From: an uncultured Clostridia bacterium
GTDB lineage: Bacteria > Bacillota > Clostridia > Christensenellales > Borkfalkiaceae
DNA length: 18,245 nucleotides
Direction: 5' to 3'
Assembly: GCA_947627125.1 (NCBI GenBank)
Contig: CANQUY010000017.1
Location: 1-18,245 of the forward strand
This document shows positions 13,392 to 18,245 of this stretch, piece by piece. The translations under genes and the position numbers were made by a program. Each line of letters begins with the position of its first letter. Positions within the stretch are counted from its first letter, which is position 1. The notes under the pieces are model-generated. The model worked only from the letters and a program-made list of their open reading frames with translations, was not told where the DNA came from and did not search any database.

Positions 13392-14672
13392 TTATAATTC
13401 CTCCAAAATTTCGGCATAGATACCGTCTTTTTCTCTTCTGACAAGGCGGACGCGGTAGAGCCCGCCCTCCCGCGCGGCTTCATTGTAGACGCGGAGATAA
13501 TTTTCGGTATATCCCCCGTCCGATTCAAAGAGCGCAGTCCCCTCTTTTCCCAAAAAACGCAACATATAGCGCGTTTCCGCCTCCTCGGCGGCACGAAGCA
13601 TGCGCTCCATGCGCTCCTTTTTGACGGTCGGGGAGATGTCCTTCATCTTATAGGCAACCGTCCCCTCGCGCGGGGAGAAGGGGAAGGCATGCACCCGCGA
13701 AAAACGGGCGGCGTCGATGATGGAGAGGGAATCCTCAAAGTCCTCCTCCGTTTCCGCGGGGAAGCCGACGATGATATCCGTCGTGATCGCGGCGTCGGGG
13801 AAACGGGCGTAGATGCGTTCGCAGGCGGCAAGGTATTCCTCGCGGGTGTACTTTCGGTTCATGGCCCTAAGGACGGCCGTGGAGCCGCTCTGCAGGGAGA
13901 GGTGGAAATGCGGCACGACGTTCCCCGCCGCCTCCATCTTCTTCAAAAACTCCTCTGTGACCGCCCCGACTTCGAGGGAGCCCAATCGGATCCGTGCGGG
14001 GACGTCCTTTAAAAGGAGGAGCAGGCCGCCGAGGTCGGTGTCCCCGTCGCGGTAGTCTGAAAGATCGATACCCGTGAGCACGATCTCCCGCGCGGAACAC
14101 TGCATTGCCTCCCCGAGCACGCTTTCCTTTTTACGGGAACGGGACCTGCCGCGAAGGTAGGGAATGAGGCAGTAGCTGCAGAAGCGGTTGCAGCCGTCCT
14201 GCACGCGGAGATAGGCACGTGTCTTGGTGCGAACGGGGAAGGGCAGTTCGCAGAAGGAGGTGCCCACCCCCCTACCCCCCTCCCGAGGAGGGGGGGAGGG
14301 GCCGCCCAAGGAGGGGGCATGAGCGCGGGGAAGGGCTTCAGAATGTGCCACCATCTCCAGCACTTTGTCCTTATGCATGGCGCCCGTGACAAAGAGAACG
14401 CCCTCGCGCTCCGCAAAGGCTACGGCGTTGTGTTCTGAGGCGCAGCCGCAGACGATGACGGGAGCCGACGGGTTGAATTTCCGCATCCGCGCGACCGCCT
14501 GTCGGGACTTCTTCTCCGCCTCCGCCGTCACCGCGCAGGTATTGAGAAGGTAGAGGTCCGCATACCCGAGCTCATCCGTCACCTCGTAGCCGAGCTCCGT
14601 GAGCCCGCGCATGAGAGAGGCCGATTCCGCCTCATTCTGTTTACAGCCGAGGGTGAAAACGCACGCCTTCAT
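13392..14672 (-). CDS. mtaB: tRNA (N6-L-threonylcarbamoyladenosine(37)-C2)-methylthiotransferase MtaB
   Basis: 426 residues. A radical-SAM enzyme that adds a methylthio group to t6A37 of tRNAs reading ANN codons. The N-terminal MTTase domain starts MKACVFTLGCKQNEAES with cluster cysteines 10, 46 and 77 (VCGCAS). The radical-SAM motif is CNRFCSYC (161, 165, 168), and the C-terminal 60 residues fit a TRAM domain. Residues about 117-137, between the two cluster domains, are a Pro/Gly-rich insert (HAPSLGGPSPPPREGGRGVG) encoded by G/C-block repeat DNA; the frame stays open. The start at 14672 overlaps the rsmE stop (ATGA). Gene order prmA-rsmE-mtaB matches B. subtilis yqeT-yqeU-yqeV and separates it from MiaB. 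Confidence 0.94.
   Translation of the reverse strand: MKACVFTLGCKQNEAESASLMRGLTELGYEVTDELGYADLYLLNTCAVTAEAEKKSRQAVARMRKFNPSAPVIVCGCASEHNAVAFAEREGVLFVTGAMHKDKVLEMVAHSEALPRAHAPSLGGPSPPPREGGRGVGTSFCELPFPVRTKTRAYLRVQDGCNRFCSYCLIPYLRGRSRSRKKESVLGEAMQCSAREIVLTGIDLSDYRDGDTDLGGLLLLLKDVPARIRLGSLEVGAVTEEFLKKMEAAGNVVPHFHLSLQSGSTAVLRAMNRKYTREEYLAACERIYARFPDAAITTDIIVGFPAETEEDFEDSLSIIDAARFSRVHAFPFSPREGTVAYKMKDISPTVKKERMERMLRAAEEAETRYMLRFLGKEGTALFESDGGYTENYLRVYNEAAREGGLYRVRLVRREKDGIYAEILEEL
14265..14320. repeat. G/C-block repeat inserted in frame in mtaB
   Basis: Plus strand CACCCCCCTACCCCCCTCCC, GAGG, then GGAGGGGGGGAGGGGCCGCCCAAGG: a hairpin of C and G runs. Its reverse complement (GGGAGGGGGGTAGGGGGGTGGG) parallels the intergenic GGAGAGGGGTAGGGGGCGGGG near 11252. 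It codes for the Pro/Gly-rich linker of MtaB with no stop or frame change, like the palindromic elements seen in Rickettsia genes. Confidence 0.65.
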
Positions 14673-15385
14673 TTCAATTCCCCCGCCCTGTACATGACGA
14701 CGGAGAGTAGCGCAACGGCCGCCGTTTCCGCCCTTAAAATGCGTTTTCCGAGCGAAACGCCCGTAAACCCGTTCTCTTTGGCGAGTGCGAACTCCTCCTC
14801 GGTGAATCCCCCCTCGCTGCCCACGGCGAGGCAATATGAGGCGCCCATGTCCGCGATCTCCCCCTCGCTTTTTTCCAAAAACTCACAGGCAAAGAGCTTG
14901 TGGACATACCCCGAGGAAGCGGACATGGCCCCCGCAAAATCTTCATAGTACTCCACGGCGGGCACGCGGGAACGGAGGCACTGCTTGGCGGCCTCCTTTG
15001 CAACGCGGCGGAGCCGTTCGAGCTTGTTTTCGTTCATGTAGGCCGAACAGTAGCGGGAGGAAAACACGCCGATGCGGCTTGCCCCGAGCTCTGTCGCCTT
15101 CTGCACGACGAGCTCCGTCTTGTCCCCCTTCAGCGCGCCGATGAGGAGGAACACGTCCGCGGTCGGTTCCCTGTCTGCAGGCTTTTCGCCCACGACGTGC
15201 AAAAGAAAGCTCCCCTTTTCGCTCCTCTCCACAATGGCGGAGAACTCCTTGCCGCCGCCGTCGAGCAGGGTCACCTCGTCCCCGACGCCCAGCCGCAGAA
15301 CGGTGTGCGCGTGGCGGTATTCCTCCCCTGTGAGGAGGACTTCCTCGCCGATCTTATCCACAAAAAAACGCTTGGGTGCAGACAT
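14669..15385 (-). CDS. rsmE: 16S rRNA (uracil(1498)-N3)-methyltransferase
   Basis: 238 residues, normal for RsmE, a SPOUT-fold enzyme that methylates N3 of U1498 in 16S rRNA within the 30S subunit. Signatures: LIGALKGDKTELVVQKATELG (by parts at 81-101), the SAM-knot VGSEGGFTEEE (188-198) and LGKRILRAETA (212-222). The N-terminal PUA-like part begins APKRFFV with RHAHTVLR at 24-31. The usual EAxxQS.R motif reads EAAKQCLRSRVP, so a Cys replaces the Ser. The start at 15385 directly follows the prmA TAG, with GAGGAGG inside the end of prmA. Confidence 0.96.
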   Translation of the reverse strand: MSAPKRFFVDKIGEEVLLTGEEYRHAHTVLRLGVGDEVTLLDGGGKEFSAIVERSEKGSFLLHVVGEKPADREPTADVFLLIGALKGDKTELVVQKATELGASRIGVFSSRYCSAYMNENKLERLRRVAKEAAKQCLRSRVPAVEYYEDFAGAMSASSGYVHKLFACEFLEKSEGEIADMGASYCLAVGSEGGFTEEEFALAKENGFTGVSLGKRILRAETAAVALLSVVMYRAGELK

Positions 15386-16330
15386 CTATGCCCTCCTCAA
15401 AGCGATGGCGACCCACTCGCCCCGCCTCATTTCCTTCACGGGGAAGAGCCCCGCCGCCCCGAATGCGGATTTGACCTTTTCGGCCCGATCGGGCAGAATG
15501 CCAGAGAGAATGACCGTCCCGTCCTCATTCAGATGAGAGGGAATGGCGGGCGCGAGATCTACTAAAATTTCTGCCGTGATATTGGCGAGAATGAGGTCGG
15601 CCCGCATCAAAGTGTCATCGACGAGATTGCTCTCGGCGACGGCGACCCTCTCCTCCACGGCGTTTTTGATGGCGTTGTGCTTCGCGCTCGAAACGGCGAC
15701 GGGGTCGATATCGGTGAGATAGCAGAGCTTTGCGCCGAGCTTGGCGGCCGCAATGCCCAAAATGCCGCTGCCGCAGCCCACGTCGAGGACAATGTTTCCC
15801 TCCCTCAGATATTCCTGCATGAGCTCCACGCACATTGCCGTCGTTTCGTGTTCGCCCGTGCCGAACGCCATGTTGGAATCGAGGACGACAACTTTTTCGT
15901 TCGGCTCCTCTCTGTAGTCGATCCACTCGGGCACGACGACGATATCTTTGAGATGAATGGGGCGGAAGTGTTTCTTCCAGATATCGATCCAGTCGTCGCC
16001 GTCGATCGTGCGCTTGGTTTCCTCGAGGGTGCCGAAGGGAATTTCCCCCGCCGCCCGTTCGCGGCAGGCGTAGATCTCCGCCATGATCGCGGGGATCTCA
16101 TGTTCCCGTTCGGGGAGGAGAAAGGCCTTGACGAGGACGTCCGACTTGGGAGCAGCTTGGAGGAATTCGTCCAAATAGTCCCAATAGACGCCGTACTGCC
16201 CGTTTTGCAGGGCAATGACGTCTGCAATGTCGGAAACGGCCACGCCGCCCTCGGTATAGTTCCAAAGAATGTCGGCAACGAGCTCGCTTGCCTCGCTCGT
16301 CGTGTGGATGGTGAGTTCGATATATTTCAT
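15386..16330 (-). CDS. prmA: Ribosomal protein L11 methyltransferase
   Basis: 314 residues. It trimethylates amino groups of ribosomal protein L11 with SAM. The N-terminal recognition domain starts KYIELTIHTTSEASE, as in Firmicutes PrmA. MAFGTGEHETT (154-164), the SAM loop LDVGCGSG (182-189) and LANIT (248-252) mark the catalytic domain. The start at 16330 matches the family N-terminus; a frame 15 codons longer would contain the promoter and is rejected. No Shine-Dalgarno is present: TATAAT lies only six bases above the ATG, so the mRNA is probably leaderless. First gene of prmA-rsmE-mtaB-HIT, all coupled or adjacent. Confidence 0.96.
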   Translation of the reverse strand: MKYIELTIHTTSEASELVADILWNYTEGGVAVSDIADVIALQNGQYGVYWDYLDEFLQAAPKSDVLVKAFLLPEREHEIPAIMAEIYACRERAAGEIPFGTLEETKRTIDGDDWIDIWKKHFRPIHLKDIVVVPEWIDYREEPNEKVVVLDSNMAFGTGEHETTAMCVELMQEYLREGNIVLDVGCGSGILGIAAAKLGAKLCYLTDIDPVAVSSAKHNAIKNAVEERVAVAESNLVDDTLMRADLILANITAEILVDLAPAIPSHLNEDGTVILSGILPDRAEKVKSAFGAAGLFPVKEMRRGEWVAIALRRA

Positions 16331-16336
16331 GCGTGT

Positions 16337-16365
16337 ATTATAGAATACGTGCGCGGAAAAGTCAA
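16337..16365 (-). promoter_or_regulatory. Sigma-A promoter of prmA, set for leaderless transcription
   Basis: Minus strand: TTGACT (16365-16360), exact 17-base spacer, TATAAT (16342-16337), then six bases to the ATG at 16330. With the usual 6-7 base distance, transcription would begin at or within two bases of the A of the start codon. Confidence 0.8.
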
Positions 16366-16421
16366 GGGAAAACACGGCGAGGGATTCCGTTCGGGCCGAG
16401 AGGCAGGATGACGCACCGACC

Positions 16422-16478
16422 GCGTCATTCTGAGGGAACGCCAGCGACCGAAGAATCCCATGGAACGGGCGGAGTGCG
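16422..16478 (+). repeat. Partial copy of the long palindromic repeat (unit B1)
   Basis: It starts GCGTCATTCTGAGGGAACG and contains CGAAGAATCCCATGG, the left outer and a decayed left inner arm; the right half is missing. It abuts the complete unit B2. Confidence 0.65.
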
Positions 16479-16616
16479 GCGTCATGCTGAGAAAGAAAGC
16501 CGAACGCAGTCCGACGAGCCGTACCGAAGCATCTCGCCGCACATTTCTACGGCCCCGCGAGATTCTTCGGGTCAATTCCTCGGACTTCGTATTTTCTCCG
16601 CTTCTCAGAATGACGC
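16479..16616 (-). repeat. Long near-palindromic intergenic repeat, unit B2
   Basis: It begins GCGTCATGCTGAGAAAG and ends CTTCTCAGAATGACGC, with inner arms CGAAGCATCTCGCCGC and CGCGAGATTCTTCGGG. Orientation is opposite to unit A. It lies between the dnaJ terminator and the prmA promoter. Confidence 0.85.
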
Positions 16617-16623
16617 GGGGCCA

Positions 16624-16658
16624 CAATTTTTAATTTTAAATTTTTAATTTTTAATTTC
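16624..16658. repeat. AT tract beside repeat unit B2
   Basis: 35 bases of TTTTTAATT-type units, the counterpart of 11017-11052. It again lies on the CATTCTGAG side of the adjacent long repeat, and it ends where the dnaJ terminator begins. Confidence 0.7.
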
Positions 16659-16659
16659 A

Positions 16660-16685
16660 AAAACGGCGACATATGTCGCCGTTTT
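16660..16685 (-). terminator. Terminator-like perfect palindrome after dnaJ
   Basis: AAAACGGCGACAT/ATGTCGCCGTTTT, a 13-bp perfect palindrome that starts 8 bases after the dnaJ stop. On the minus strand it ends in a T-run (TTTTTG) and then AT-rich sequence. It separates dnaJ from prmA, which has its own promoter. Confidence 0.88.
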
Positions 16686-16692
16686 AAAATAT

Positions 16693-17832
16693 TTATTTCT
16701 TGTATGGGTCCTTGCCGTAGAGGGCGGAGAGGGCGTCCGAGTACTTCTTCGATTTCTCGAAATTCTTGAGGTCGAGCCCCTGCGTCGCCGAGGAGAACGC
16801 CTGCTTCTGCTCCCGCGTGAGCTTAGCGGGGATCTCCACGATCACTCGCACATGCAGTGCGCCCGTGCTGCTTCTGCCATGGATCCCCTTTCCGCGCAGA
16901 ACGAACTCCGTGCCCGACTGCGTCCCCTCGGGAATGGTCAGATCGAATGCGTCGTTGAGGTCGGGAGCCTTGACCGTTCCGCCCAGCACCGCCGTCATAA
17001 AGGGGACGGGCAGATCGACATAGAGTTCCATGCCCTCGCGGCGGAAGACCCTGTGCGGCTCCACCTTGAATACGACAATGAGGTCGCCCGCGGGGCCGCC
17101 GTCCGTGCCCGCCTGCCCATAGCCGCGCTTCTTGATATAGGAACCGTTGTCTGCACCCGCGGGAATGTCGAGCACGACCTTCGTTTCCTTGCGCTGATAC
17201 CCTTTTCCCTTACAGTCGGGGCACTTTTCGGTGACGATCTTGCCCGTGCCGCCGCAGTCGGGACAGGCCCCCACGCGCACGGTACGGCCAAACATTGTTT
17301 CCTGCACGAGCCGCACCTGTCCGCTTCCGCCGCATTTTTGGCAAGTTTTATAGGCGGAACCGTTCTTCGCGCCTGTGCCGCGGCATGCGGGGCAGGGTTC
17401 GTTGCGGGTATAGGAGATCTCCCGCCTGCACCCCTTGGCCGCATCCATGAAGGAGAGCGTGACCTGCAGCTGGATATCGTCGCCCGAGGTATCGCGGGGC
17501 CGTCCTCCGCCGCCGAAGCCCGAAAAGATCGTATCGAAGATGTCCGAGAAGCCCGAAAAGCCCGCGCCCGAGAAGCCGCCGAAGCCGCCTCCCCCCATGC
17601 CGCCCATGCCGGGATGTTCCTGCTCGTAGTCGTAGGCGGCGCGCTTCTGCTTGTCGGAGAGGACCTCGTTCGCCTCGTTGATCTCCCGAAATTTCTCCGC
17701 ACAGGTGGGATCGTCGGGGTGAAGGTCGGGGTGGTACTGTTTGGCGAGCTTGCGGTAGGCCGATTTGATCTCCTCCTCGGTGGCGTCCTTCTTGACGCCG
17801 AGCACGTCATAGTAATTTTTTTTGTCTGCCAT
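16693..17832 (-). CDS. dnaJ: Molecular chaperone DnaJ (Hsp40)
   Basis: 379 residues, full length. It delivers unfolded proteins to DnaK and stimulates its ATPase. J domain 5-70 with intact HPD at 34-36; Gly/Phe-rich region 74-115; four zinc motifs CPACRGTG, CQKCGGSG, CPDCGGTG and CPDCKGKG (147-209); then the substrate-binding C-terminal domains. The start at 17832 (MADKKNYYDVLGV) is the family start, with AAAGGA seven bases upstream; the longer frame reads through repeat DNA. Followed by its own terminator and then prmA, the usual Firmicutes order. dnaK, expected just upstream, is not seen in the 413 bases left in the window, which are mostly repeats. Confidence 0.98.
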   Translation of the reverse strand: MADKKNYYDVLGVKKDATEEEIKSAYRKLAKQYHPDLHPDDPTCAEKFREINEANEVLSDKQKRAAYDYEQEHPGMGGMGGGGFGGFSGAGFSGFSDIFDTIFSGFGGGGRPRDTSGDDIQLQVTLSFMDAAKGCRREISYTRNEPCPACRGTGAKNGSAYKTCQKCGGSGQVRLVQETMFGRTVRVGACPDCGGTGKIVTEKCPDCKGKGYQRKETKVVLDIPAGADNGSYIKKRGYGQAGTDGGPAGDLIVVFKVEPHRVFRREGMELYVDLPVPFMTAVLGGTVKAPDLNDAFDLTIPEGTQSGTEFVLRGKGIHGRSSTGALHVRVIVEIPAKLTREQKQAFSSATQGLDLKNFEKSKKYSDALSALYGKDPYKK

Positions 17833-17855
17833 AATCGTCCTTTGATTTGTGCCGA

Positions 17856-17877
17856 AAAGCCGCGATCGTGCGGCTTT
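17856..17877 (-). other. Stem-loop just upstream of dnaJ
   Basis: An 8-bp perfect stem, AAAGCCGC/GCGGCTTT, with a 6-base loop, 23 bases before the dnaJ start. On the minus strand it is followed by TTCGG, so the T-run is short. It may be the terminator of an upstream gene, an attenuator or an mRNA processing site between dnaK and dnaJ. No good promoter fits between it and dnaJ. Confidence 0.55.
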
Positions 17878-17932
17878 GGGGGGTGTGATTGTTTTTGCTC
17901 CGCGCTCATGCTGAGCGCGCAGGGTAGGGGCG

Positions 17933-18074
17933 GCGTCATGCTGAGAACGTGAGTACAACGCAGTCCACGAGGGTTGTACCGAAGCATCTCGCCGCATACT
18001 TTACGGACATTCGCCGCGAGATTCTTCGGGTCAGTTCCCGCCCTCTCGTCCTTCTCTCGTTCTCAGAATGACGC
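17933..18074 (-). repeat. Long near-palindromic intergenic repeat, unit C
   Basis: GCGTCATGCTGAGAACGTGAG ... CTCTCGTTCTCAGAATGACGC, inner arms CGAAGCATCTCGCCGC and GCCGCGAGATTCTTCGG. Same orientation as B2 and D; 25 bases separate it from D. A short related hairpin, GCGCTCATGCTGAGCGCGC, lies just before it at 17902-17920. Confidence 0.88.
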
Positions 18075-18099
18075 GGCGGCACAGGAGCCTGTTGTAGCG

Positions 18100-18242
18100 G
18101 CGTCATGCTGAGAACGAGAGTACAACGCAGTCTACGAGGGTTCTACCGAAGCATCTCGCCGCACGATTCTACGGTTCTCCGCCGCGAGATTCTTCGGGCC
18201 AATTCCCGCCCCCTTGTCCTTCTCTCGTTCTCAGAATGACGC
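18100..18242 (-). repeat. Long near-palindromic intergenic repeat, unit D
   Basis: Tandem neighbour of unit C and its closest match: GCGTCATGCTGAGAACGAGAG ... CTCTCGTTCTCAGAATGACGC, with shared interior text such as TACAACGCAGTC and TTCCCGCCC. Outer arms of about 20 bases pair with one mismatch. The window ends three bases after it, so more copies may follow. Confidence 0.88.
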
Positions 18243-18245
18243 GGC

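Noticed and set aside
17933..18242. CRISPR array from tandem units C and D
   Set aside because: Units are about 140 bases, internally palindromic and separated by one short spacer; there are no 25-40 base repeats with regular spacers and no cas genes.
17833..18245. CIRCE heat-shock operator upstream of dnaJ
   Set aside because: No TTAGCACTC-N9-GAGTGCTAA-like inverted repeat is present.

Overview
The window looks like a chromosome segment of a moderately GC-rich, endospore-forming Firmicute of the class Clostridia, probably a gut MAG or isolate. The evidence is Firmicutes gene order (dnaJ-prmA-rsmE-mtaB), a SpoIIQ-type LytM protein behind forespore-sigma-like promoters, a DUF5685/J-domain pair and strong Shine-Dalgarno sites. 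No lineage below class can be read with confidence. Every convincing gene is on the minus strand, so transcription runs from high to low coordinates. The long plus-strand ORFs are antisense shadows.

Region 1 (1-4842) is an accessory stress/signalling operon of the TerY-P triad type: an unknown 148-aa protein, an 88-aa stand-alone sigma-70 region 4 protein, an unknown helical 257-aa protein, a Ser/Thr-kinase-like protein with a zinc ribbon, two tandem TerY-like vWA proteins, and a PP2C phosphatase cut by the left edge. The kinase ORF closes early, but its missing C-terminus can be read in another frame and ends in an ATGA overlap with the first vWA gene. I infer a one-base deletion or sequence error near 2151-2158. 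Region 2 (4843-6490) holds an intergenic control region and a lone AAA+/DUF4143 ATPase with a consensus promoter surrounded by three TTGCGAC boxes.

Region 3 (6517-10982) is one tight operon from a sigma-A promoter: trpS, DUF5685, a degenerate J-domain protein with a Cys-rich tail, a polytopic membrane protein, and an RlmD/RlmCD-type 23S rRNA m5U methyltransferase. Region 4 (11456-12712) is a two-gene sporulation unit (unknown exported protein, then spoIIQ-like LytM protein); each gene is preceded by a matching sigma-F/G-like promoter. Region 5 (13055-17832) is the heat-shock/RNA-modification block dnaJ | prmA-rsmE-mtaB-HIT. prmA appears to be read from its own promoter as a leaderless mRNA. 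dnaK is not in the window.

Three boundaries between transcription units, and the right end, carry repeats: about 140-bp near-palindromes with GCGTCAT(T/G)CTGAG ends, AT tracts, and G/C-block repeats (CTCCCC...GGGGAG). One G/C-block copy lies in frame inside mtaB. The most promising system is the TerY-P operon with its doubled vWA component, small sigma-like protein and frameshifted kinase.
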